Below, in pieces: positions 16,825 to 24,396 of a DNA stretch of 64,000 nucleotides. Origin of the DNA: Sulfuritalea sp. (lineage in GTDB: Bacteria; Pseudomonadota; Gammaproteobacteria; Burkholderiales; Rhodocyclaceae); contig NZ_JAFLDR010000015.1 in assembly GCF_017302275.1 (NCBI RefSeq), forward strand, positions 1-64,000, given 5' to 3'. Position 1 is the first letter of the stretch. Each line of letters begins with the position of its first letter. The notes under the pieces were generated by a model. It was not told where the DNA came from. It made no database searches and saw nothing but the letters and a program-made list of their open reading frames with translations. The position numbers and the translations under genes are program-made.

Positions 16825-17573
16825 GCACGGCAGTCGAGCACGGACGTCTGGCGTCCTATCTCCAGCTGCTATGGTTCGCCGGCAGCCGCCACCGCGAACT
16901 GGGCCGGCCTCTGCTGCGCATCCAGTTGCAGCGCCAGATCCATGCCGCTGGAATTGCCGCGCTGCCGATCATCGTGATACTGGCGCTGATCACCGGCGCG
17001 GCGGTAAGCACCCAGCTGGCCACCCTGATCGGCGTGGACAACGACCTGACGCAGCGCCTGATCTTCCTCGGCCTGTTCTTCGAGCTGGCGCCGCTGCTTT
17101 CGGCCCTGGTCGTCGTCGCGCGCAGCAGCGCCAGCATTTCGTCCGAGCTGGCGGTGATGAACCTGCACGACGAGTTCACCGCGCTGCGCCGGCTGGGTGT
17201 GCCGCCGGCGGATTTCCTGTTGCTGCCGCGCATCTTCGGCCTGGCCATCGCACTGCCCGCGGTCACCGCATGCTTCCAGGCCTGCGCAGTCGCCAGCGGC
17301 TGGCTGGCATCGTCCCTGATCGACGGCCGGCCGCCGCTCGAAACGGCCGCCCATTTTCTCGACTTCGCCAGCCCCTGGCTGGTGCTGCTGAGCCTGGCCA
17401 AGGGCGCCCTGACCGGCGCCGTCATCGGCATCATCGCCTGCCACCAGGGCAGCAGCGGCGACGCCTCGGCGCAGGCGATCTCCGACGCCGCGATCAAGTC
17501 CGTCGGCGCTTGCCTGGTGGCTGTCTTCGTCATCGACGTGGCGACGGCGGCATTGGTATGGGCGCTGAATTGA
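16821..17573 (+). CDS. MlaE-family ABC permease
   Basis: 250 aa with five to six hydrophobic segments and the MlaE core pattern ELAPLLSALVVVARSSASISSELAVM followed by LRRLGVPPADFLLLPRIFGL. MlaE permeases pair with an ATPase (MlaF) and a periplasmic MCE protein (MlaD) to move phospholipids across the inner membrane. The GTG start overlaps the CHASE2 stop, and the end overlaps the next gene by 16 bp. Confidence 0.9.
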   Translation: MSTAVEHGRLASYLQLLWFAGSRHRELGRPLLRIQLQRQIHAAGIAALPIIVILALITGAAVSTQLATLIGVDNDLTQRLIFLGLFFELAPLLSALVVVARSSASISSELAVMNLHDEFTALRRLGVPPADFLLLPRIFGLAIALPAVTACFQACAVASGWLASSLIDGRPPLETAAHFLDFASPWLVLLSLAKGALTGAVIGIIACHQGSSGDASAQAISDAAIKSVGACLVAVFVIDVATAALVWALN

Positions 17574-18184
17574 ACTCCACCCTGGTCGCCGCGATCGACG
17601 CCCGGCGCCTGGTGCTGAGCGCCGGCGATGCGTTCCGCCTGGAGCTGGCGCTGGACGAAGGCGGTCGCCATCGCCTCGTGGTCGAGGACATCGCCAGCGC
17701 GCGCCGCGCGGTGGCGAGCCTCGAATCCTGCCCCGGCGTTGGCGTGCTGACCGCCACGGGCAGCCTGCCCGGTGCCATGACGGTGGCCGAAAGCCTGGCC
17801 CTCGCGCTGCGCTACGGGCAGGAGGAGACCGAGCCCGGGGACGACGAGCATGAAATGGAAGCCGCCTTGCGGCTTTGCGGCCTGACGCCGCAGCGCATCG
17901 CGACGCTGGGGAGCGAACAACCGATGAAACTGGCGCGCGCCGAGCGCTGGACGATCGGCCTCGCCCGCTGGTTGCTGCGCCCCCCGGAACTGCTGGTCAT
18001 CGACCGCCTGTTCGCGGGCCTGACGCGGCGCGAGGCGGAGGAGCTCACCGCCACCGAGGCCATCTACCATCGCCGACATCCATTTCGCACCGCACTCTTC
18101 GTCGACCTCGACAGCCACGAATTGCCCGAGCTGCCCGAGTGCCGCAGCGTGACCCATCTCGCGGAGGCCCCATGTCCCTGCTGA
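17558..18184 (+). CDS. Degenerate MlaF-like ABC ATPase lacking Walker A
   Basis: 208 aa in the position where the MlaF ATPase is normally encoded. Remnants of the ABC fold are visible: MTVAESLALALRYG (~74-87), AALRLCGLTPQRI, a signature-like LGSEQPMKLARAERWTIGLARWLL (~118-140) and a Walker-B-like ELLVIDRLFAGL (~144-155). There is no Walker A: the expected P-loop region reads GGRHRLVVEDIASARRA. The catalytic glutamate after Walker B is Arg150, and the LSGG signature is lost. It should not hydrolyse ATP alone. The frame is intact and overlaps both neighbours, so it is maintained rather than a pseudogene. Identification rests on position plus these remnants. Confidence 0.7.
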   Translation: MGAELNSTLVAAIDARRLVLSAGDAFRLELALDEGGRHRLVVEDIASARRAVASLESCPGVGVLTATGSLPGAMTVAESLALALRYGQEETEPGDDEHEMEAALRLCGLTPQRIATLGSEQPMKLARAERWTIGLARWLLRPPELLVIDRLFAGLTRREAEELTATEAIYHRRHPFRTALFVDLDSHELPELPECRSVTHLAEAPCPC

Positions 18185-19110
18185 CCCAACACGACGCCGA
18201 CGCCCGCTCCGTGCGGCGCGCGACGCGGCGCTTCCTGCTGGTCGCCATCCTCGTTACGCTGGCGCTGATGGCGGCGATCTTCGTCCGCCAGGGACTGCTG
18301 CGGCAGACGGTCAGCTACAGCTTCGTCGCCGACACCGCGCAGGACATCGCCAAGGGCCAGGCGGTGCGCATCGCCGGCTTCCGTGTCGGCTCGGTCACCG
18401 ATGTCGATCTGCGCGATGACGGATCGGTGGCGGTCAAGCTCGACGTCGACGCGGACCATGCGCGCTTCGTCACCCATGACGCACGCATCGAACTGCGCAA
18501 GGAAGGCCTGGTCGGCTCGCCGACGATGGAAATCGTGCCGGGAGCGGACAAGACCCGGCTCGCGGCGGCGCAGGCGAGGCTCGCCTTTTCGCGCGCCGAC
18601 GGGCTCGGCGCGCTGGCCAACCAAGTGCGCGACGAGTTCATCCCCATCCTCAAGGACATCAAGGCCATCACCGGCGCCCTGGCCGATCCCGAGAAGGGAC
18701 TGCCCGGCACCCTGGCTCGGATCCGCGCCAGTTCCGAAGCGCTCAACGTGCTGCTGGCCAACGGCAACCGCCAGGTCGAGGGCATCGGCGGCACCGCGAT
18801 CCGGGTCCTGGGCAAGGCCGAGGAGGATCTGACCCACCTCGGGCAAACGCTGGAAGCCGCGAACAAGCGCCTGCCCGGAATGCTCGACCGCACCCGGCAG
18901 GTGCTGGACCATGTCGAGAAGATCAGCGCCGAAGCCGAAGCCAGCGTACCGCCCGCGCTGCGCGACGGCAGCGCGGTCGCCGCCGACGTGCGCGAGATCG
19001 TCGGCGGCGCCAAGCAGACCTGGCCGATCAGCAGCATGGTCGATGCGCCGGCACCGGCGCGGCTGAAGCCCGACAGCGACCCGCGCGGGGAGGCCGGCCG
19101 TGCGCGCTGA
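18172..19110 (+). CDS. MlaD-family MCE-domain protein
   Basis: 312 aa: one N-terminal membrane helix (~20-40) and an MCE domain (~45-125) with GQAVRIAGFRVGSVTDVDL and IELRKEGLVGSPTMEI. A long helical tail (~150-290) probably forms the periplasmic needle or tube. It should be the lipid-binding periplasmic component of the neighbouring permease. The start has GCGGAGG upstream and lies inside the 3' end of the ATPase-like gene; the 3' end overlaps the lipoprotein gene by 11 bp. Confidence 0.88.
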   Translation: MSLLTQHDADARSVRRATRRFLLVAILVTLALMAAIFVRQGLLRQTVSYSFVADTAQDIAKGQAVRIAGFRVGSVTDVDLRDDGSVAVKLDVDADHARFVTHDARIELRKEGLVGSPTMEIVPGADKTRLAAAQARLAFSRADGLGALANQVRDEFIPILKDIKAITGALADPEKGLPGTLARIRASSEALNVLLANGNRQVEGIGGTAIRVLGKAEEDLTHLGQTLEAANKRLPGMLDRTRQVLDHVEKISAEAEASVPPALRDGSAVAADVREIVGGAKQTWPISSMVDAPAPARLKPDSDPRGEAGRAR

Positions 19111-19933
19111 ACTGGCCCTCATCCTGGCGCTGCTGCTCGGCGCCTGCGGCTCGACGCCGAAGCCGGTAGACCCGCCGCGCCTGCGCGCCGCGCTGGAAGC
19201 CGAAAGCGATGGCGCCAGACGCTACGAGCGCGGCGACTACGCGGTGGCGGCACGCCGCTTCGCCGAGGCAGCGAAACTCCATGCCGCCATCGACGATGCA
19301 ACGGGCGTGGCACGCAACCGCCTGCACCTGGCCCGCAGCGAACTCGTCCTGGGCCGCGACGAAGCCGCGCTGCAGCTGCTGGACGCCACGGACTCGGGCG
19401 GCGATGCCGGTTTCGCTCTCGATGCCTGGATGCTCAAGGCGCAGGCGCAACTCGGCCTGGGCCGTGCGGATGACGCGCGGATAAGCCTCGACGAGGCAGT
19501 TGCGCTCTGCGCCGGCGCCTGCCCGCACGCAGCCGGCCTGCATCTGCTGCGGGCCCGCCATGCCCTCGCGGAAAAGCGCGCTGCCGACTCCCTGGCGCAT
19601 GCCGGAGCCGCGCTGAAGCTGCTCCAAGGCAAGGACAACGCCGCCGAAACCGGCAATGCATGGCGTCTGATTGCCGCGGCGCGCCACGCCGGCGGCAACG
19701 CGACCGACGCCCTGGTCGCCGCGCGCGCCGCGCTTGACATCGACCGTCGCCTGGCGCTGCCGGAAAAAATCGCGCGCGACTGGCTGCTGATCGGCGACAT
19801 CCTGCGCGCCAAGGCTCCGGCAGAGGCGGCGACAGCCTATCGCAAAGCCCTCGCCGTGGCGCAGGCCGCCGGCCTCGATGCAATCACCATGATCGCAGCA
19901 CAGGCATCGCAGGATATCGGCATGCAGAAATAA
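19100..19933 (+). CDS. TPR-like lipoprotein
   Basis: 277 aa with a signal peptide and lipobox LLLGAC (Cys16), so it should be anchored to a membrane on the periplasmic side. The mature part is helical with TPR-type repeats (ARRYERGDYAVAARRFAEAAKLH and RADDARISLDEAVALC). It occupies the place of the auxiliary lipoprotein found in many MlaE-MlaF-MlaD operons, but does not look like the usual DUF330/PqiC type. GTG start, overlapping the mlaD-like gene. Confidence 0.8.
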   Translation: MRAELALILALLLGACGSTPKPVDPPRLRAALEAESDGARRYERGDYAVAARRFAEAAKLHAAIDDATGVARNRLHLARSELVLGRDEAALQLLDATDSGGDAGFALDAWMLKAQAQLGLGRADDARISLDEAVALCAGACPHAAGLHLLRARHALAEKRAADSLAHAGAALKLLQGKDNAAETGNAWRLIAAARHAGGNATDALVAARAALDIDRRLALPEKIARDWLLIGDILRAKAPAEAATAYRKALAVAQAAGLDAITMIAAQASQDIGMQK

Positions 19934-20007
19934 TTGGATCGACCTACCCCATTCGGCATAATTGCGGTATGCTTGAGACCTCATTCATCCACCCCGAGGA
20001 GTCCGTC

Positions 20008-20226
20008 ATGGCCCGCAAGAAGAAACTCGACTTTTCCGACATCGCCACCGCCCGCAAGAAGCTCAACCTGAACCAGAAGGATTTCTGGACGCGCTACGGC
20101 GTGACCCAGTCGGGCGGTTCGCGCTACGAGTCCGGGCGCAACATCCCCAAGCCCCTCGCCATCCTGCTCTGGCTGCACCAGTCGGGCAAGGTCACCGACA
20201 AGGACCTGGCCGACGCCCAGAAGTAA
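20008..20226 (+). CDS. Small helix-turn-helix protein
   Basis: 72 aa beginning MARKKKLDFSDIATARKKL. The segment NQKDFWTRYGVTQSGGSRYESGRNIPKPLA is a Cro/XRE-like helix-turn-helix. The ATG at 20008 follows GAGGA at good spacing and is preferred to an upstream in-frame ATG at 19969. No target is evident; the protein is probably a DNA-binding regulator. Confidence 0.75.
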   Translation: MARKKKLDFSDIATARKKLNLNQKDFWTRYGVTQSGGSRYESGRNIPKPLAILLWLHQSGKVTDKDLADAQK

Positions 20227-20283
20227 GGCTCGACGCGATACGCCGGCCATCGGGCCCGCGTACGAGCATCGGACGGGACGACC

Positions 20284-20706
20284 ATGATCGAGACGGCACG
20301 TGGCACGGTCCACGAGTGGCAGCGCGACCACATGGGCCACATCAACGTGCGCGCCTACATGGAATTCCTCGAGGAAGCCTGCTGGCAGTTCTATGCCATG
20401 CTCGGCATGACGCCGTCGTTGCTGCGCAGCGGCGCCCTGCACCTGGCGGCGGTGCAGCAGAACATCAGCTACCGCAAGGAGCTCTACCCCGGCGACACCG
20501 TGGCGGTGCGCACCGGGGTGCTGGAAATGCGCGACAAGGTGCTGCGCTTCCGCCACGAGCTTTACAACACCGAGACAGGTGACGTCTGTTCGGTCTGCGA
20601 ATTCACCGTGGTCTGCCTCGATCCGGAAAGCCGCAAGTCGCAGCGCTTTCCGGATGCGGTCGCGGCAAGGGCGCGGGAGCTGATCCTGCCGTCCGCTCCG
20701 GGCTAG
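20284..20706 (+). CDS. Hotdog-fold acyl-CoA thioesterase (4HBT)
   Basis: 140 aa of the YbgC/FadM-like single hotdog fold. RDHMGHINVRAYMEFLEEACW contains the conserved Asp-x-x-x-His segment that places the catalytic aspartate and opens the central helix. ISYRKELYPGDTVAVRTGV follows in the sheet. It would release free acids from acyl-CoAs. A related gene (50298-50738) lies in the leucine operon. The next thioesterase gene starts 4 bp downstream. Confidence 0.88.
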   Translation: MIETARGTVHEWQRDHMGHINVRAYMEFLEEACWQFYAMLGMTPSLLRSGALHLAAVQQNISYRKELYPGDTVAVRTGVLEMRDKVLRFRHELYNTETGDVCSVCEFTVVCLDPESRKSQRFPDAVAARARELILPSAPG

Positions 20707-20710
20707 ACTA

Positions 20711-21196
20711 ATGATCAAGAAAACCACCGCGGCCGAACCCGCGAAGGAGTTCGAGCCGGAATTCGTCGCCGGGCTGAAGAAGATCTTCGAGGACATGATC
20801 GCCTTCAACCAGGTGCTCGGCCTCAAGATCACTTCGATCACGCCGGATCGCGTCTCCGGCGCCATCGCCATGCGCCCCGATCTGGTCGGCAGCCCCAACC
20901 GCCTCCATGGCGGCGTCATCAGTGCCAGCCTCGACGCAATGGGCGGCCTGGCGGTCATGGCGGCGATCGGCGCCCGGCACATGGACGAAGCTCCGGCGCA
21001 ACGCCTGCACCGCTTCGGCAAGCTGGGCACGATCGACCTGCGCATCGACTACCTGCGCCCGGGCATCGGGGAGAACTTCGAACTGCATGCCGAGGTGCTG
21101 CGCCTGGGTTCGCGCGTCGCAACCACGCGCATGGAGTTTCGCGGCGGCGACGGCAAGCTGCTGTCGACCGGCGCGGGCGCCTACATCGTTTCCTGA
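20711..21196 (+). CDS. PaaI/YigI-like thioesterase
   Basis: 161 aa, hotdog fold of the PaaI group: LVGSPNRLHGGVISASLDAMGG carries the HGG motif of the catalytic helix, and TIDLRIDYLRPG the substrate-side strand. Substrate is unknown. It is coupled to the preceding thioesterase by a 4-bp gap and convergent with the caspase-like gene. Confidence 0.88.
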   Translation: MIKKTTAAEPAKEFEPEFVAGLKKIFEDMIAFNQVLGLKITSITPDRVSGAIAMRPDLVGSPNRLHGGVISASLDAMGGLAVMAAIGARHMDEAPAQRLHRFGKLGTIDLRIDYLRPGIGENFELHAEVLRLGSRVATTRMEFRGGDGKLLSTGAGAYIVS

Positions 21197-21239
21197 AAAC
21201 GCCCGCGCCGCGTCACCGACGCATGATTGAAAACAGACC

Positions 21240-23852
21240 CTAGCGCAGGCTGGACGAAACCAGTTCGAGGGTATCGTCATCTATGCGCGGGCGAAAGGAA
21301 CTCCGCGACTTGTGCTCGATCTTGACCACTCTGCGGACTTCCGGCGCAAACCAGATCGTATGCCTGATCTCGTCGACCACCTGCTGCTGGTGCATCGTCA
21401 TCGGCCTGATGCCTTCGCGCAAACCTACGATCTCTACGCGCAGCGCATCGAAGCGGCCGGCCGGAACCACCACCGAGTCCTGCCCGACGAGCGTCATCCG
21501 GATGCGGAAATCCTGCCCGCCCAAAGTCAGCTTCGGCGGCTCCCTTGCTACGCCGGGGGTAAGGCTATCCGCAGGAATGGCCTGCAGGTAGGGCAATAGC
21601 TCGATCACTCGCACGTCGCGGCCGAGCGCACGTTCGGCCGCATCCACCTTGCCCTCGTAGGTACGCTCGTCGGACCCGCGCCCTCCGCTCATCGACATCC
21701 GGTCAGTCACCCGTCCGCCGTCGGATTCCTCGACCCTGACGACGACGGTTTGCGGGCTGTCCTTCTTCCAGGCGTCGACGTAGCGATAGGTCCACGAGTC
21801 GCCGGCCTTCGGCAGCGCCGCGATACGTTCCAGCGAGGATTTCGCCGGGACCGTGCCGACCGCCTGAATCGGGGCCGGTGGTACCGTACCGGCGACGGCG
21901 TAGGCGACCAGCTCGATGAGATCTTCATCCACTCGCGTGCCCGAGAAATTCTTCGACCGATACTGCGCCTTCACGATCCGCTTCACCGCCGGGGCGAACC
22001 AGAGCATGTGGCTGATCGACGCCACCACCGTGGACCGCAGGCTCCATTGCACCTGGGTCCCGACGTTTTCCCCGGTCACTTCGATCCGCACGGCGTCGAA
22101 GGTTCCAGCCGGCACCGAGACCTTCTCCGACCCGACCAGCCTCGCCTTGACGCGGAAGCTGTGCGACCCGATGGTGGTATCGGGGAAGCTCTTGTCCTGC
22201 CCTGGTTTCAGCCCGTCCTTCAGCAGGCTCTGCGCATAGGGCAACAGCTCGACGATGCGCGCGCCGCTGGCGACCGGCCTTTCCGCCGCCTCCATCCGGC
22301 CCTCGAAGCTGCGCTCGTCGCCGCCGCGCCCGCCTCCGACGCTCATGCGATCGGTGACGCGTCCGTTGTCGGCTTCGGTAACCTTGACCACCACGGTCAG
22401 GGGATGATCCTTCTTCCAGGCATCGACATAGCGATACGTCCAGGTGTCGCCCGCTCGCGGGTAGGTGGAGGCGTTCGCGTCGGACGTCGCCGATTCCGGC
22501 CGTGATGGTGCCGCCAACGCCAGTTGTGGCGAAGTGGCCGGGGCGGTTGCGACCGGTGCGACAACAGGTGGGGCGGCGGCTGGAACAACCGGAACTACCG
22601 GCCGCGCCGGCGCGGCGGCGGGCTCAAGGCTGCGCACCCGATTGCGTGCCAGGCCGGCGAACCGTCCCTGCGGATAGCTGGCCAGGTACTCCTTCAGGTC
22701 ATCGACATTGCTGCTGTTCTTGATGCTGTCCCAGAAAGCCAGTTCGACGGCCGTCTGGTCCGTGCCGCCGGCCGCCGGCCTGGCCGAACCGCGCGTGTCG
22801 TCGCCCTGCCGCTTTCCTTCGCGCTCCAGCATCGCGATGCGATTCTGCGCGAGTTCGACGAAGGAACCATTCGGAAAGCGCTTGACGTAGGCCTTGAAGT
22901 CATCGGTGCTGGTGCTAGTCTTGATGCTGTCCCAGTAGGACATCTCTACCGCCAGCGCCGCGGTCTCGGAGGTACGTTGCCCCGCGGCACGCTTCATGGC
23001 CTCCTGCACGCTGCGCTCGATGGCTTCCTGCTGCTGCGCAACGCTGTCGGCCCGCGGCGCGGCGGCCACGAAGTAGAACTCGCCGTCCAGCGAACCGTAG
23101 CGCCAGGGCTCTTGCTGGCCGTTGGTGGCCTGTTTCACCCCCTGCTGTACCTTGCGCAGGATCTGCTCGATCTCGACTCCCGCCGGCGCTTCGAGCGCCT
23201 CCAGCAGGGCCTTGGTATATGGGCTGTGCTTGCCGGCGCCGTCCGCGGCGGTGTTGCCGTGCTTGGTCGCAAAGGATATCAGTGTGCCCGTGGCCTCGAC
23301 CGGCGCCGCCATGCCGCGCGAACTTCCGCGCGCGAAACTGCGCGCCAGCGGATTGTCGCGACAGGCATCGAAAAACACCAGCTTGACCTTGGCGTTCCCC
23401 ATGTCGTCGATGATGTCGTCCATCCGGATCATTTCGCGCTTTAGGTCGCGCTCGTTCTGCGGCTTGGCATCGACGGGCACGATGTAATTGCCGCCGTTCA
23501 CCTGGATCCCGTGCCCGGCGTAGAAAAGCGCGGCGACCGCAGCCCGTTCCGCCCTGGCACTGAAGCGCTTGAATATGCCGTCGAGATCGGCCTTCGTGGC
23601 ATCGATCTTGAGCTCGACGTCGAAGCCGAGCATTTTCAGCGCGGCGGCCATCGCGGTCGCGTCGTTCTTCGGGTTGGCCAGCGCGCCCGAGGGATAGCTG
23701 CTGTTGCCGATGACAACGGCGACGCGGTCCGTCCGGGGATCGCCGACCAGGGTCGCCAGTGCCCTTGACGGCTCGGCGGCGCCAGCGCCAACGCAGAACA
23801 GTCCCTGGACCACAACCAGGATGATGCACCATAGGCGATACGGCCGGATCAT
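21240..23852 (-). CDS. Secreted caspase-like (C14) protein with duplicated C-terminal module
   Basis: 870 aa. A signal peptide (cleavage near residue 25) precedes a C14 caspase-like domain (~40-270) with both catalytic residues: His114 in LFYAGHGIQ and Cys164 in VFFDACRDNP. Next come two short repeats beginning YWDSIK/FWDSIK (~305-340 and ~370-405) and a Pro/Ala linker. Two copies of a ~190-residue module follow, each beginning AGDTWTYRYVDAWKKD or AGDSWTYRYVDAWKKD. The protein should cleave peptides in the periplasm. Domain duplication suggests binding of a repetitive partner. It stands alone, convergent with the thioesterase genes. I do not know the role of the C-terminal module. Confidence 0.9.
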   Translation of the reverse strand: MIRPYRLWCIILVVVQGLFCVGAGAAEPSRALATLVGDPRTDRVAVVIGNSSYPSGALANPKNDATAMAAALKMLGFDVELKIDATKADLDGIFKRFSARAERAAVAALFYAGHGIQVNGGNYIVPVDAKPQNERDLKREMIRMDDIIDDMGNAKVKLVFFDACRDNPLARSFARGSSRGMAAPVEATGTLISFATKHGNTAADGAGKHSPYTKALLEALEAPAGVEIEQILRKVQQGVKQATNGQQEPWRYGSLDGEFYFVAAAPRADSVAQQQEAIERSVQEAMKRAAGQRTSETAALAVEMSYWDSIKTSTSTDDFKAYVKRFPNGSFVELAQNRIAMLEREGKRQGDDTRGSARPAAGGTDQTAVELAFWDSIKNSSNVDDLKEYLASYPQGRFAGLARNRVRSLEPAAAPARPVVPVVPAAAPPVVAPVATAPATSPQLALAAPSRPESATSDANASTYPRAGDTWTYRYVDAWKKDHPLTVVVKVTEADNGRVTDRMSVGGGRGGDERSFEGRMEAAERPVASGARIVELLPYAQSLLKDGLKPGQDKSFPDTTIGSHSFRVKARLVGSEKVSVPAGTFDAVRIEVTGENVGTQVQWSLRSTVVASISHMLWFAPAVKRIVKAQYRSKNFSGTRVDEDLIELVAYAVAGTVPPAPIQAVGTVPAKSSLERIAALPKAGDSWTYRYVDAWKKDSPQTVVVRVEESDGGRVTDRMSMSGGRGSDERTYEGKVDAAERALGRDVRVIELLPYLQAIPADSLTPGVAREPPKLTLGGQDFRIRMTLVGQDSVVVPAGRFDALRVEIVGLREGIRPMTMHQQQVVDEIRHTIWFAPEVRRVVKIEHKSRSSFRPRIDDDTLELVSSSLR

Positions 23853-23922
23853 GGCTTTCCTTCTGCCCGAGGATGGAGCGACACGAAAAGTATACCCATA
23901 ATAGAAATGGGTGTTACGCGAT

Positions 23923-24396
23923 TCAGGCGTCGAACAGCGCTTTCATTTCCACCAGGTAAGCCGCCGCGCCGGCCGAATTTTCCGCCGGCGCCCACGACGG
24001 CTTTTCCCCGGCGGCGGGCGGCAGGTAGGGACCGGCCTTGGCTTCGAGGAACACCGTGTCGTCCGCCAGCGCGACGGCCGTGTGCCAGGCACCATGGGGA
24101 ATATCCACCCCGATCGCCGTTCCGCCAACGCCGACTTTTGCGGCCTGCAGCACCTTGCCGTCGTCATCGAAGGTGATAACGCCCAGCGAGCCGCGCAGCA
24201 CGACGAAGGTCTCGTCCTTGTTCGGATCGAGGTGGCGGTGCGGCGGGATGTAGGAATCCTGCTGCATGGCGTTGAGCAGGCGGTGGCCGGGATGGACATC
24301 CGTCGGGTGGAAATTGCGGTTCTTGCGCCGGCGCGGGCTGGCCGCGGCTTCGGCGCAGAGCGCGTCGAGCATCGCGTCGTCGATCAGGGTGATCAC
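23923..24396 (-). CDS. WbuC-family cupin protein
   Basis: 157 aa starting at a GTG that overlaps the dnaE stop by four bases. The fold is a cupin: HRHLDPNKDETFVVLRGSLGVI supplies the metal-binding His/Glu set and IPHGAWHTAVAL the second histidine cluster. The opening RRRKNRNFHPTDVHPGHRLLNAM matches WbuC-like proteins found near lipopolysaccharide genes, though none are adjacent. Residues 87-94 (KVGVGGTA) are encoded by a motif copy. Confidence 0.85.
   Translation of the reverse strand: MITLIDDAMLDALCAEAAASPRRRKNRNFHPTDVHPGHRLLNAMQQDSYIPPHRHLDPNKDETFVVLRGSLGVITFDDDGKVLQAAKVGVGGTAIGVDIPHGAWHTAVALADDTVFLEAKAGPYLPPAAGEKPSWAPAENSAGAAAYLVEMKALFDA
24115..24138 (+). repeat. 24-bp interspersed motif inside the cupin gene
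   Basis: CGCCGT, TCC, GCCAACGCCGACTTT: one mismatch in the fixed positions. It encodes KVGVGGTA between two cupin strands. Confidence 0.75.

Noticed and set aside
17558-18184. Pseudogene call for the MlaF-like frame
   Set aside because: No internal stop or frameshift is seen and both ends overlap neighbouring genes, arguing for maintained coding.
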